DNA of 64,000 nucleotides from Alcanivorax jadensis T9 (GCF_000756655.1 NZ_ARXU01000004.1:62001-126000), one strand, 5' to 3'. Numbered from the stretch's first letter, positions 9,801 through 18,037 are shown. Notes: generated from the sequence alone by a model not told the origin. Translations and numbers: made by a program.

Positions 9801-10306
9801 AAGGCGTCGCGGTCCTGGGCCTTGCGCAGACGGTCATTGCCGCTTTCCCAGTCCGCCAGCCAGTCGGCCCGATAGACCTGGTAGGCATCGAACAGATCCG
9901 CCAGTCGCTCGGCCAACTGGTGGCTTTTGCGGCCATCCACATCGTCGGCGAGAAAATGCCGCAGGGGGCCGAAGTGCTCGTTATGGAGAAGCGTGGGCAA
10001 TAACCGGTACAGGCGCCACAACAGTCGTGATTTATCGAAGGGCGAGGTGCGCGGCACCTGGGTTTCGCCGAGCACGGTGCGATAGGCGCTCCATAAAAAA
10101 CGGGCCGGCATCTGGAACTGGAAGCCGGCGCTGATCCCCAGGGCATCCGCCAGTTGCAGTTTCAGCCACTGGGCCATGCCGTTGGACTGCACCAGAAAGG
10201 TTTCCGTTTCCAGTGGTGACAGCGGCTCACGCTGCAGCCAGTCGGCCACCAGCTCGGTGAGGGTTTCCAGACGGTTGCCGTGCAGCACCATCAGCCCGTT
10301 TTGCAT
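6899..10306 (-). CDS. recC: RecBCD enzyme subunit RecC
   Basis: The Chi-recognising subunit of RecBCD, 1135 residues, close to the usual ~1120. The N-terminus reads MQNGLMVLHGNRLETL, and family-typical blocks follow (SNGMAQWLK, MVPDIEAYAPHID, MPMRAIPFRHVCLLGMKDGDYPR split over the middle). RecC keeps a helicase-like fold without the ATPase motifs, and none are seen here. Start at 10306: AAGGAAT precedes the ATG at good spacing, and the longer frame is not family-like. First gene of recC-recB-recD; the upstream kamA ends in its own terminator, so the operon promoter should lie just before 10306. Confidence 0.95.
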   Translation of the reverse strand: MQNGLMVLHGNRLETLTELVADWLQREPLSPLETETFLVQSNGMAQWLKLQLADALGISAGFQFQMPARFLWSAYRTVLGETQVPRTSPFDKSRLLWRLYRLLPTLLHNEHFGPLRHFLADDVDGRKSHQLAERLADLFDAYQVYRADWLADWESGNDRLRKAQDRDAFDDFPTNQLWQAHLWRALLADMDDSKQGLSRSAIHRDFMAALTQQQGTPPPGLPRRLIIFGISALPQQALEALAALSRHCQILMLVQNPCQHYWADIVEDKQLLRRQLDNRKRHLTALPENRVNPLLAAWGKQGRDFIGLLYDHDDPDSYRSAFQNQIDLFENREPHTLLQHLQQDILDLEPLPAPDQRPSLEVDSSLHFRIGHSAQREVEILQDELLDRFSNDPSLQPRDVIVMVPDIEAYAPHIDAVFGRLERDDPRYLPYTLSDRSAGAASPLAQAVESLLHLPQWRFTATDILDLLDVPAVRERFGIDEGDLPQLARWIDQARIRWGLNSQQRQTLDVPGFEQNSWAFGLKRMLAGYLLGDGPAWMGIEPLDEVAGLGAELAGRLSRLLDTLEHHWQQSRQDASAREWQQRFTQLLDNLFAPVDETDQTLDAGLRDALNDWLAACAEADFDSTLPLTVARRPLLDALNAESLSQRFMAGRINFCTLMPMRAIPFRHVCLLGMKDGDYPRQQQPMDFDLMRQWGNYRPGDRSRRDDDRYLFLEALLSARDSLYISWTGRNVRDNSERPPSVLVAQLCDHINQRWHADQGEPVDALTVAHPLQPFSARYFFHTEQDAANDIQLNESLHTYANEWRALHDGQATRVSNDQPLPPLDSDEPITCAALGRFLKQPVAHFFEQRLKARLKQQRQVLDDSEPFAFDGLQRFQLQDQLLSVALRAGPEHAGGAMTEAMNRLAGSGDLPLAPFDEGSRDSLLMPLSQPLEQYFALLADSGAPQPQQEIRLSAGPLQLEDWLTDLRGSAANAQRLVLHTGKLKERFDKLTRDWTLHLAACAAGHPLNTHIQGQDGRITLPHLNRSDAQHCLDQLGHAWQQALCEPLPIACATAFAWLKGEEKDNGDNEARKVFESGFMHTGEQDKEPAIARAWADFDSMLAARHGDDSAFAYWTEQLYAPLYQHAQWSEHGDN

Positions 10307-10405
10307 GGATATTCCTTGAGGATAATTACCAAGGGGTAAGCCTAAGGGAGTCGGGGGGAAGGAGGAAGGGCCAGACCGATAAGAGATTTGGCGACACGAA
10401 AACGC

Positions 10406-10440
10406 AAGAGGCCGCGCCCACACTGCGGACGCGGCCTCTT
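10406..10440 (-). terminator. Terminator after kamA-like gene
   Basis: An 11-bp perfect stem AAGAGGCCGCG/CGCGGCCTCTT with a 13-nt loop. On the minus strand it is followed by GCGTTTTCG. It lies between the stop of the kamA-like gene and the recC start. Confidence 0.75.
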
Positions 10441-10488
10441 GGCTTTCAAATCAGCTCCACGCTCGCTAGCGTAGCGGTGAACTGATCC

Positions 10489-11847
10489 TTACTCGTTCTC
10501 CATCTCCGCCAGCTCGTCTTCGAAGAAGAATTTCTCTTCGCCGAAGGCCGGTTCCAGATGGTTGAGCCAGGTGGCTTCCTCGTTGTACTTGGCGAAGAAG
10601 GGGCGCTGTACCCAGTCGTGGTTACGGCCCTGGATGAAGCGCAGGGCGAACACTTTCTCGCCGTTGATTTCGGTAACGCCCTGGATTTCCACCTTGCCCG
10701 GGTGGCTGGACATGCTCGGGCCACGGGCGGTACGGGCGATACCGGATACCTGTTTCATGGCATCGCGGTAGATTTCCCAGGCCTTGGCCAGCGGCACTTC
10801 AAAGTAACGACGTGCACCGGTGTCCCGTTCCACAAACATGTAGTAGGGGATGATGCCCAGCTCTACCTGGGTCTGCCACAGGCGAGCCCAGTCGTCGGCG
10901 TTGTCGTTGATGTGAGCCAACAGCGGGCCCTGAGCACGGATCACGGCGCCGGTGGCACGGACACGGCGCACGGCTTCCCGGGCGATGTCCGTTTCCAGTT
11001 CCTGCCAGTGGTTGTAATGCGCCATCAGTGCCAGGTGTTTGCCACTGGCTTGCACTTCCTGGAACAGGTCCAGCAGGTCCTGGGCATCGTCGTCGGACAC
11101 GACACGTTGGGGCCAGAAGGTCAGCGCCTTGGAACCGATGCGGATGGTGCGGATCTGTTCCAGTTCCAGCAGCGGCTCGATATGAGCGCGCAGGTTCTTG
11201 GTCTTCATTACCAGCGGGTCGCCACCGGTGATCAGCACATCGGTGATTTCCGGGTGCGCCTGGATGTACTTCTTGAGCTGGCCGGCTTCCTTGGTGGCGA
11301 TCTTCAGATCGTTGTCACCGATGAACTGGGCCCAGCGGAAGCAGAAAGTGCAATAGCTGTGGCACACTTGCCCCTGGCTGGGGAAGAACAGCACGGTCTC
11401 GTTGTACTTGTGCTGGACGCCGTCGATCTTCTCGCCGTCCACTTCCGGCATGTTGTGTTCCATCTGCCCGGCGGGGTGCGGGTTCAGGGCTTCACGGACC
11501 TCGGCGATGGCTGCCTTGATTTCCGCCTTGTCGCCACCGCGCATGGCGTCAGCCACCTTGTCGAAGTGTTCCGGGGCCAGCATGCCTTTCTGTGGGAAGG
11601 TGAGCTGGTAGATGGGATCGTTGGGCACTTTGTCCCAGTTGATCAGTTCGTCGATGACGTATTCGTTGACCCGGAAAGGCAGCACATTGGCAACGACTTC
11701 CATGGCAAAGCGGGTCTCGTCGTCCAGGCGTTTGAGTGGCTCGATCTTGTCGAGCTGACGCGCGGTGAATACCTTGAAACGGCGCGGTTCATCAAACTGC
11801 GGTTCCGTGCTCTGATGCAGCGGAATGACGGCATTGGTTTCGGGCAT
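10489..11847 (-). CDS. KamA-family radical SAM protein (lysine 2,3-aminomutase-like)
   Basis: A 452-residue radical SAM/PLP enzyme. The iron-sulfur motif is CHSYCTFC (C-x3-C-x2-C) near residue 162, followed by RWAQF. A GGDP block (TGGDPLVMKT) follows. The likely PLP lysine is in SSHPGKVEI near residue 385. These are features of lysine 2,3-aminomutase and its relatives, which move the amino group of lysine from C2 to C3. It is longer than EpmB (~340), and no efp gene lies nearby, so I do not call it epmB. The C-terminus is markedly acidic. Start at 11847: GAGGAG seven bases upstream. Substrate not proven. Confidence 0.85.
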   Translation of the reverse strand: MPETNAVIPLHQSTEPQFDEPRRFKVFTARQLDKIEPLKRLDDETRFAMEVVANVLPFRVNEYVIDELINWDKVPNDPIYQLTFPQKGMLAPEHFDKVADAMRGGDKAEIKAAIAEVREALNPHPAGQMEHNMPEVDGEKIDGVQHKYNETVLFFPSQGQVCHSYCTFCFRWAQFIGDNDLKIATKEAGQLKKYIQAHPEITDVLITGGDPLVMKTKNLRAHIEPLLELEQIRTIRIGSKALTFWPQRVVSDDDAQDLLDLFQEVQASGKHLALMAHYNHWQELETDIAREAVRRVRATGAVIRAQGPLLAHINDNADDWARLWQTQVELGIIPYYMFVERDTGARRYFEVPLAKAWEIYRDAMKQVSGIARTARGPSMSSHPGKVEIQGVTEINGEKVFALRFIQGRNHDWVQRPFFAKYNEEATWLNHLEPAFGEEKFFFEDELAEMENE

Positions 11848-12257
11848 GGTATCGCTCCTCATCATGCGCCGGCATGACGACAGAATCGCCAATACCGGTA
11901 CACTGGTTGCCTACACCAGCGGGATTCGTATTCGGTACTACAGATGGCCAGCGGCAGCTGACGCTGAGTTGGGCCTAATGCCCGTTAACGTGCGCCGATC
12001 AGGGTCGGCGCTGAGGACCCGGGACTCACGTCTCCCAGCCTTGTCGGGGAGGACGTACAGCGCGTGGCGGCTGCGGTTGTCCCAAAAAAAGAGGGCGTAT
12101 TTTAGTGACTTGGGCTGCAAAGCGCAAAGCCGTTGATCTGACTGGTTTTTTGTCGCAATCCGCGGGGCGGCGGGGGATATGCTATGTTGGCCAGATATTG
12201 CCGCCCTGGGCGGATTTGAGCTCGTCAGGCGGTAGCTAGGCAAGGAGCGGAAAAGCG
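11848..12257. other. Divergent intergenic region, no gene seen
   Basis: A 410-bp gap between the divergent kamA-like and cardiolipin synthase genes. It presumably holds both promoters. No convincing ORF, RNA or known operator was seen. Confidence 0.4.
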
Positions 12258-13703
12258 TTGGATCTGACATTCTGGAAAAGCCGTTATGGCCAGGGGCTGG
12301 CAGTGCTGGAGCCGTTCTGGCCCTATATTGCCGCTGCCATCAGCCTTTTCCTGGCGATCTATGTGACTGCCCATGTGGCGCAAAACAAGCGCGATGCGCG
12401 GGCGGCAGCGGCCTGGACCGGGCTGGTGTGGCTGGTGCCCGTGGTCGGCGCAGTACTGTATTTCATGTTGGGGGTGAACCGTATCCAGCGTCGCGCCCGG
12501 CAACTCACCGGCGGGCTGATCGACACTGATGATGGCTGGCGGGTGGCCGCAGAAGCGGTGCCCACGGTGCCGCACCTGCAGGTGCTCAGCCGACTGGTAG
12601 GGCGCCTGACTCATTTGCCGCTCACCGACGGCAACGAGCTGGCACTACTGGATGCGCCGCAGACCTATCAGGCCATGCTGGACGCGATTAACGGTGCCAG
12701 TGAAAGCGTCTACCTGGTGACCTATATTTTCGGCAATGACGCTGCCGGCAAGCCGCTGGTGGATGCCCTGGCCGCCGCGGTTAAACGGGGCGTCAAGGTG
12801 AGGGTGCTGATTGATGGCATGGGCGCCCACTACTCCCTGCCGTCGGTGTTCTGGCGCTTGCGCCGTCGCGGGGTGCCGGTGCAGCGTTTCCTGTACTCCC
12901 TGGCGCCCTGGCGTATGCCTTATATCAACCTTCGCAACCACCGCAAGATCATGATCGTGGATCGCTCCCTGGGCTTTACCGGGGGCATGAATATCCGTGC
13001 TGGCTATCTACATAAACCGGCTCGCACCACGGATCTGCATGCCCGACTTGAAGGGCCGGTGGTCGGCCAGCTGTTGCGAAGCTTCGCCGCCGATTGGGTG
13101 TTTACCTGCGGGGAGGTGCTGGAGACCAGCTACCGTGGCCCTGCCCAGGTGGGCGAGGTGCAGGCGCGGGGCATCAGCGCCGGCCCGGATGCGGATTTTG
13201 ATAAACGCCGGCTTACCCTGCTGGCGGCCATTGGCAGCGCCGAGCAGCGTATCCGGATTGTCACTCCCTATTTCGTGCCGGATCTGACCCTTATGGCGTC
13301 CCTGCAGATGGCGATTCTGAAGGGCGTGCAGGTGCAGATCGTGATTCCCCGCAAGAGCAATCTGCGCATGGTGAACTGGGCGAGTCTGCATGCCTTGCGC
13401 TGGCTGGTGGGCGAGGGCGCCGAGCTCTATCTGTCGCCGCCGCCGTTTGATCACAGCAAGGTAATGACGGTGGATCAGCACTGGCTGATGCTCGGCTCCG
13501 GTAACTGGGACGCCCGCAGCCTGCGCCTGAATTTTGAATTTGATCTGGAATGTTACAGCGACACTCTGACCACCCGGGTGGATAAGATGCTGGATCGCCA
13601 TATCTTGCTGTCTACCCGCATGGAGCCGGAGCATTTCCGGGACATGGCGCCCTGGCGTCGTTTGCGTAACGCCCTCTCGCATCTGATGGAACCCTATCTG
13701 TGA
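12258..13703 (+). CDS. cls: Cardiolipin synthase (phospholipase D family)
   Basis: A membrane enzyme that joins phosphatidyl groups to make cardiolipin; 481 residues, the family's usual size. There are two N-terminal membrane segments (about residues 12-35 and 50-70), then two PLD catalytic motifs: HRKIMIVD near 228 and HSKVMTVD near 399, each with the following GG/GSGN-type block. The start is a TTG at 12258 with AAGGAG ten bases upstream; no ATG fits the family N-terminus. No frameshift or missing catalytic residue. Confidence 0.93.
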   Translation: MDLTFWKSRYGQGLAVLEPFWPYIAAAISLFLAIYVTAHVAQNKRDARAAAAWTGLVWLVPVVGAVLYFMLGVNRIQRRARQLTGGLIDTDDGWRVAAEAVPTVPHLQVLSRLVGRLTHLPLTDGNELALLDAPQTYQAMLDAINGASESVYLVTYIFGNDAAGKPLVDALAAAVKRGVKVRVLIDGMGAHYSLPSVFWRLRRRGVPVQRFLYSLAPWRMPYINLRNHRKIMIVDRSLGFTGGMNIRAGYLHKPARTTDLHARLEGPVVGQLLRSFAADWVFTCGEVLETSYRGPAQVGEVQARGISAGPDADFDKRRLTLLAAIGSAEQRIRIVTPYFVPDLTLMASLQMAILKGVQVQIVIPRKSNLRMVNWASLHALRWLVGEGAELYLSPPPFDHSKVMTVDQHWLMLGSGNWDARSLRLNFEFDLECYSDTLTTRVDKMLDRHILLSTRMEPEHFRDMAPWRRLRNALSHLMEPYL

Positions 13704-13768
13704 CCTGAACCCGTGCGTCAGTTGCCGCCATGACGTACCGGTCAGCGGGGTTTCGAGCGCACCGACTG

Positions 13769-13782
13769 TGCGACATGTCGCA
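13769..13782. promoter_or_regulatory. Perfect 14-bp palindrome TGCGACATGTCGCA
   Basis: Lies in the 203-bp gap between cls and the START-domain gene, about 125 bp before the latter's ATG. The perfect symmetry suggests an operator for a dimeric regulator. I cannot name the regulator. Confidence 0.35.
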
Positions 13783-13906
13783 TTTCCAGATTGTCTGTGT
13801 CACATTTTTTTCCGTCAGGCAGGTCTGGCGCTGTCAGGCAGGTTATAAAGTGATCACTCGCCGGGCTGTCTCAGGTGCGGCGATGGGGATGCGTCAGGAA
13901 AACAGA

Positions 13907-14647
13907 ATGATAATAAAACGACTTTTACTCGGCCTGATCCTGCTGGGCGGCTCCGCCATGTCCATGGCTGACCCGTCAAAATGGGTGCTGGTCACCGACC
14001 GCGATGATATCCAGGTTTATCGCCAGGATGACGACAGCTCACGGCTGAAAACCTTTCGCGGGGTGGGTGTGGTGCCGGTGGCAGATTTTAATGCCATTGG
14101 TGCCCTGATGGACGATTACGAGGCGGTGGCGTCTTTTATGCACATGGTCTCGGAAATCCGTGACCTGCATCGGGCGTCCCCTTATCAGCGTGATGTCTAT
14201 GTCACCACTCGCCTGCCGTGGCCGGTGAAGGATCGGGATGCGCCTTTGCGTGTGACTTTTTACCAGGAGCCGGACAGCTACAATCTGGTGATGCCGTTTT
14301 CCCTGAATCCGCCGGTATTTCCCGAGCAGTCTGATTATGTGCGCATGCCGCAGATGGAAGGCTATTACCGATTCGAGCCATTGTCGCCGGGGGAGGTGAA
14401 GGTAACCATTGAGGTGATACTGGACCCGGGTGGCGCTGTACCGGCCTGGCTGGCGAATATCATTTTGCGGGATATTCCCTATTTCTCACTGCGTCGACTG
14501 CGCCGGGTGGTGAACCTGCCCCGTTTTCAGGGAATCTCCCACGGCTACTACCAGACTCCGGAGAGCTGGCAGAAGCCACAGGAAAAGCAGTCGCAGGAGG
14601 TCGCTAACGCTTCAGCGGCGAGCCCGGCCCCATCAGCCCCCAGATAA
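13907..14647 (+). CDS. Secreted START-domain lipid-binding protein
   Basis: 246 residues. A signal peptide (about residues 1-21, ending AMSMA) leads into a START-like domain of the type found in marine and pseudomonad proteins: WVLVTDRDDIQVYRQ, then DDYEAVASFMH, TRLPWPVKDRD and GYYRFEPLSPG. START domains bind lipids in a hydrophobic cavity. The export signal suggests an envelope role, perhaps lipid handling. Start at 13907 (MIIKRLL) has AGGAA upstream. The C-terminus is a low-complexity Ala/Pro/Gln tail. The 3' end overlaps the next, convergent gene by 44 bp. Confidence 0.85.
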   Translation: MIIKRLLLGLILLGGSAMSMADPSKWVLVTDRDDIQVYRQDDDSSRLKTFRGVGVVPVADFNAIGALMDDYEAVASFMHMVSEIRDLHRASPYQRDVYVTTRLPWPVKDRDAPLRVTFYQEPDSYNLVMPFSLNPPVFPEQSDYVRMPQMEGYYRFEPLSPGEVKVTIEVILDPGGAVPAWLANIILRDIPYFSLRRLRRVVNLPRFQGISHGYYQTPESWQKPQEKQSQEVANASAASPAPSAPR

Positions 14648-14780
14648 TCAGCCCGACAAGCGGTAATACCAGCACCAGCAGCACCCACAGCACCTTGTGC
14701 AGGGTTTCCGCGCCGGACTGGATGATCATCACAATGGCATAGATCGCCAGGGCAAGTTGTAGCAGTCCCAGGATTTTCAT
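14604..14780 (-). CDS. Small membrane protein, PLDc_N-like
   Basis: 58 residues, two hydrophobic helices, with the loop pattern HKVLWVLLVL and then PLVGLIIWGLMGP typical of the small PLDc_N domain (the membrane anchor of cardiolipin synthases, often found alone). Start at 14780: AAGGAT eight bases upstream; a TTG six bases earlier would be too close to that site. Its 3' end lies inside the 3' end of the convergent START-domain gene. Function unknown. Confidence 0.75.
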   Translation of the reverse strand: MKILGLLQLALAIYAIVMIIQSGAETLHKVLWVLLVLVLPLVGLIIWGLMGPGSPLKR

Positions 14781-15008
14781 CAGCAAGATCCTTCTTGTAC
14801 CCGAATGGAATCCTCAATCTAGAGCAGCCGCTCCATCGGGTAAATCACTGATATGTAAAAGAAGGTCTGATGGCGTTGCGGGTTGTGCCGTCAGGACATC
14901 GGCGGCGCCGACCGACCAAACAGTGCGATGGTGGCATCGTTGAATCCCCCGGGTAACGCACAAGCAGCCCGGCAATGGAGCCGATGTGATACGGAACCAG
15001 AAAAGAAA

Positions 15009-15085
15009 TGGCGCCCCGAACAGGAGTCGAACCTGTGACCTAGCGCTTAGGAGGCGCTTGCTCTATCCAACTGAGCTACCGGGGC
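15009..15085 (-). tRNA. tRNA-Arg (anticodon CCT), CCA encoded
   Basis: Read on the minus strand: acceptor GCCCCGG pairs with TCGGGGC, discriminator G, encoded CCA. The D-arm is TAGCTCAGTTGGATAGAGC. The anticodon stem AGCGC/GCGCT holds the loop CTCCTAA, giving CCT. The T-arm is ACAGGTTCGACTCCTGT. A TACAAT -10 box lies a short way upstream (minus strand, near 15097-15102). Confidence 0.96.
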
Positions 15086-15245
15086 TGAAGAAGTGACGAT
15101 TGTAAGGACTTTTAGTTGTGGTGCCAGTTTCCGGGGAGCAAGCGACTATTTTATCGGCGCTGACTCGCCCTGCGGGCGCCGGCAAAGCGGCGATATCCGC
15201 CTCGCGTTCGTTCGGCCAAAGCACACTTTGGAAATCCCCGACCTC

Positions 15246-15314
15246 ACCCAACTGAGCTACCGGGCTTTGAAGAGGGACGATTGTAAGGACTTTTCGTCGT
15301 GGTGCCAGTCCGGG
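15246..15314 (-). pseudogene. Duplicated tRNA-Arg promoter and 5' end (truncated tRNA)
   Basis: Bases 15246-15314 repeat 15066-15134 with few changes. Both hold the tRNA 5' end through the D-arm (CAACTGAGCTACCGGG), the spacer, the TACAAT -10 box and the block GTGGTGCCAGT. In the second copy the tRNA loses its sequence after the D-arm, so it cannot fold. It keeps a promoter that would read toward the intact tRNA. Confidence 0.8.
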
Positions 15315-15355
15315 AATAGCGATTGGCTATTATTAACCCGGCAAGGGTTTAGTTC

Positions 15356-15430
15356 GCTGTAGGAGCGGCGCTTGAGCCGCGAACCCCGCGGCCTTGCTAA
15401 CCATTCGCGGCTCAAGCGCCGCTCCTACAG
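15356..15430. repeat. REP pair, near-perfect hairpin
   Basis: GTAGGAGCGGCGCTTGAGCC, then GCGAA, faces TTCGC and GGCTCAAGCGCCGCTCCTAC across a short spacer. The arms match perfectly over about 25 bp. Same family as 626-787, 19545-19692 and 53101-53186. Confidence 0.92.
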
Positions 15431-15616
15431 CAAAAACAATACAGGCTCCTGCCTCTCTATTTCCTTGCTATAGCGTTGCCGCAAAAATAGCCCCAAATAC
15501 CCACATGACACTCTGGGGCTGCCACCATAATTGCCTCGATCTTGCAGCGTTCACGTAACCTTTGCGACAAGCCCGCATCCAATTGCTAGCATTGAGGAAA
15601 CTGACACAGGTGACGT

Positions 15617-16576
15617 ATGCAGGATACCCACGATTTACTGGTGCGCAGCAGCACCGACTTCCCGCCGTTGCGGCGCCACGCTACGTCAATCTTGCAGGTG
15701 AACCTGGGGTATCTCTGTAACCTCAGTTGCGTTCACTGCCATGTGAACGCGGGCCCTACGCGCACTGAACTGATGGACCTGGCAACCGTGGACATGGTGT
15801 TGGAGGTGATCCGGCTGCGCGATATCAAGGTACTGGATCTCACCGGCGGTGCGCCGGAGATGAACCCCCATTTCCGTTATCTGGTGGAACAGGCCAGGGC
15901 TATGGATGTGGAAGTCATCGACCGTTGTAATCTCACCATTCTGCTGGAGCCGGGTTACGAGGATTTGCCGCAGTTTCTGGCGGATAACCGGGTGCATGTG
16001 GTGGCATCACTGCCCTGTTATCTGGAAGAGAATGTGAACGCGCAGCGCGGCAAGGGGGTGTATCAGGGCAGTATAGAAGCTATTCGCCGGCTTAATGCCC
16101 AAGGCTATGGCAGTGACGGACTGTTGCTGGACCTGGTCTATAACCCCACTGGCCCGAACCTGCCGCCACCCCAGGCGGTGCTGGAAGAGGACTATAAGCG
16201 TGAGCTGGATGAACGCTTCGGGCTGCGGTTCAACAGTCTGCTTACCATCACCAATATGCCCATCAGCCGTTTCGGTGCCGTGCTGTTGGCCCACAACCAG
16301 TTCAACGATTACATGCAGCTGCTGCGCGACAGCTTCAACCGCGACACCCTGCCGGCGGTGATGTGCCGGGCCACGGTGAGCGTGGATTATCAGGGCTACC
16401 TGTACGATTGTGACTTCAACCAGATGCTGGATATGCCCCTGGGGCACCATGAGGGCCACCCGCACCTGTCCGGGTTGCTGGATCACGATCTGGAAGGCGA
16501 GCCTATCTATGTGGCGGACCATTGTTTCGGCTGTACCGCGGGTGCCGGTAGTAGTTGCAGTGGTTCTCTGGGGTGA
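15617..16576 (+). CDS. arsS: ArsS-like radical SAM protein (arsenosugar biosynthesis type)
   Basis: 319 residues. The radical SAM cluster CNLSCVHC (C-x3-C-x2-C) starts at about residue 34. It is followed by VNAGPTRTE and LTGGAPEMNPHF, as in the ArsS/DUF3641 family. The C-terminus carries the second cysteine cluster DHCFGCTAGAGSSCSG, the family hallmark. ArsS-type enzymes are linked to joining a ribose-derived unit to dimethylarsenite when making oxo-arsenosugars. It is the first gene of a three-gene operon: its stop overlaps the next start by four bases (GTGA). No arsM methyltransferase was seen in the window, so the arsenic role here is by family only. Confidence 0.88.
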   Translation: MQDTHDLLVRSSTDFPPLRRHATSILQVNLGYLCNLSCVHCHVNAGPTRTELMDLATVDMVLEVIRLRDIKVLDLTGGAPEMNPHFRYLVEQARAMDVEVIDRCNLTILLEPGYEDLPQFLADNRVHVVASLPCYLEENVNAQRGKGVYQGSIEAIRRLNAQGYGSDGLLLDLVYNPTGPNLPPPQAVLEEDYKRELDERFGLRFNSLLTITNMPISRFGAVLLAHNQFNDYMQLLRDSFNRDTLPAVMCRATVSVDYQGYLYDCDFNQMLDMPLGHHEGHPHLSGLLDHDLEGEPIYVADHCFGCTAGAGSSCSGSLG

Positions 16577-17262
16577 GCGAGACCACCGTCAGTGTGATCG
16601 TGCCGGTGTATAACGAAGCCGGCAATCTGGACGCGACCCTGACCATGCTTCGCCATGCCCTGCAAGCCGGGGATGAGCTGGTGGTGGTGGATGGCGGCAG
16701 TACTGATAACAGTGTGGAGATTGCCCGTGAGCTGGCGGATCGGGTAGTGCTCAGTGCCCCTGGTCGTGCCCGGCAGATGAACGCCGGCGCCCGTCAGGCC
16801 AGGGGCGACTGGTTGTGGTTTGTCCATGCGGATAGCCAGCTTGATGGCACCCACCGGCAGCAACTGATGCGCCTGCCTGCCGACGCCCGCTGGGGCCGTT
16901 TTGATGTGCGCCTGAGTGGCCGGCGTTTTTTGTTCCGTGTCATCGGCGCCATGATCAATGTGCGCTCCCGGTTTTCCGGCATTGCCACCGGAGACCAGGG
17001 TATCTTCGTGCGCCGCGATATCTTTACCGCTCTGGAAGGCTATCCAGACCAGCCCTTGATGGAAGACATTGCCCTGAGCCGGCGGTTGAAGCAGGAGCAG
17101 GGACGACCCCATTGTCTGCGCCCTGTGCTGACCACCAGCAGCCGTCGCTGGGAATCGCGGGGGGCCTGGCCGACCATCTGGCTGATGTGGTCCCTGCGCT
17201 ATCGCTACTGGCGTGGCGCCCAGCCCGAGCAACTGTACCGGGACTATTATGGCGAGCACTGA
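16573..17262 (+). CDS. Family 2 glycosyltransferase (TIGR04283 type)
   Basis: 229 residues. It starts with the GT-A fold signature VSVIVPVYNEAGNLD, then VVVDGGSTDNS, GRARQMNAGA and the DxD-like HADS block. The pattern ATGDQGIFVRRDIF, then YPDQPLMEDIALSRRLK, is that of TIGR04283 glycosyltransferases found with ArsS. GTG start at 16573, overlapping the arsS stop. Its 3' end overlaps the next gene by 14 bases. It presumably acts on the sugar part of the same product as ArsS; sugar donor unknown. Confidence 0.87.
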   Translation: MSETTVSVIVPVYNEAGNLDATLTMLRHALQAGDELVVVDGGSTDNSVEIARELADRVVLSAPGRARQMNAGARQARGDWLWFVHADSQLDGTHRQQLMRLPADARWGRFDVRLSGRRFLFRVIGAMINVRSRFSGIATGDQGIFVRRDIFTALEGYPDQPLMEDIALSRRLKQEQGRPHCLRPVLTTSSRRWESRGAWPTIWLMWSLRYRYWRGAQPEQLYRDYYGEH

Positions 17263-17893
17263 GAGCACCTCGCAGCCGCTGCTGATCGTCTTTGCCCGGG
17301 CGCTGCAGGCAGGCCGGGTGAAAACCCGATTGATCCCCGATTTTGGCGAAGAGGGTGCCCTCACGCTGTACCGGCTGTTGTTGACCCGCACGATTGCCGC
17401 GGCCTGTGGTTTTCCGGGTCGGGTGCAGCTATGGCTGGATCAAGCCGATACGGAGCTGCAGGCATTGGCGCAACGCCATGGTTGGTCCTGTCACCTGCAA
17501 CAGGGCGAAGACCTGGGGGAAAAAATGGCCCAGGCCCTGAATAGCGGCCTGGCCCAGGCCGATCAGGTGTTACTGGTTGGCAGTGACTGTGCGGTACTGG
17601 ACCAGGATTACTTCGAGCAGGCCCTGCAGGCGCTGGACAAGGCGCCGGTGGTATTTGGTCCCAGCGAGGATGGCGGCTATGTGTTGATCGGCAGTTCCAG
17701 CCAAGCGCTGTGGCACCCTAAGCGCTTCCGTGGTGTTCGGTTCGGCGGCGAACAGGCCCTGGCCGACAGCATTGCCTGTTTTCCCGGGGAGCGGGTGGTT
17801 CGTTTACCGGTCCTATGGGACGTGGATACCCGTGATGACGTGATACGTGCGCAGTCCTGTGGTTTATTGCCCGTGCTCCAGGGAACGGAATAA
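17249..17893 (+). CDS. DUF2064/TIGR04282 nucleotidyl- or glycosyltransferase-like protein
   Basis: 214 residues. Motifs of the DUF2064 (TIGR04282) family: IVFARALQAGRVKTRL near the N-terminus, QGEDLGEKMAQAL, LLVGSDCAVL and VFGPSEDGGYVLIG, then LWDVDTRDDV. The fold is that of GT-A/CofC-like nucleotidyltransferases. It is the third gene of the arsS operon; the ATG at 17249 lies inside the end of the previous gene. The linkage of ArsS with TIGR04283 and TIGR04282 proteins supports an arsenosugar-type pathway, but the reaction is not known to me. Confidence 0.85.
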   Translation: MASTESTSQPLLIVFARALQAGRVKTRLIPDFGEEGALTLYRLLLTRTIAAACGFPGRVQLWLDQADTELQALAQRHGWSCHLQQGEDLGEKMAQALNSGLAQADQVLLVGSDCAVLDQDYFEQALQALDKAPVVFGPSEDGGYVLIGSSSQALWHPKRFRGVRFGGEQALADSIACFPGERVVRLPVLWDVDTRDDVIRAQSCGLLPVLQGTE

Positions 17894-18037
17894 CTTCCTG
17901 GAGGGTTCAGATATCCCAAGCACGGAAAGCCTCATTTAACGTCCCGCTACTAATTTTTTCTGGATTTTCGAGATATTCCACATAAGATTTCATGATTAAT
18001 GGTTAGGGTTACCCCCGTAAAGGAAGACGGAGCCGGT

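Noticed and set aside
10558-11877. A 439-codon plus-strand reading frame across the kamA-like gene
   Set aside because: Antisense shadow of a clear radical SAM gene.
12133-12156. Similarity of GATCTGACTGGTTTTTTGTC to a stretch near 25193
   Set aside because: About 22 matching bases with a 3-base gap, without extension on either side; may be chance.
15356-15430. Spaced repeats that could suggest a CRISPR array
   Set aside because: REP units come in facing pairs scattered over the window, not as direct repeats with regular spacers, and no cas gene is present.
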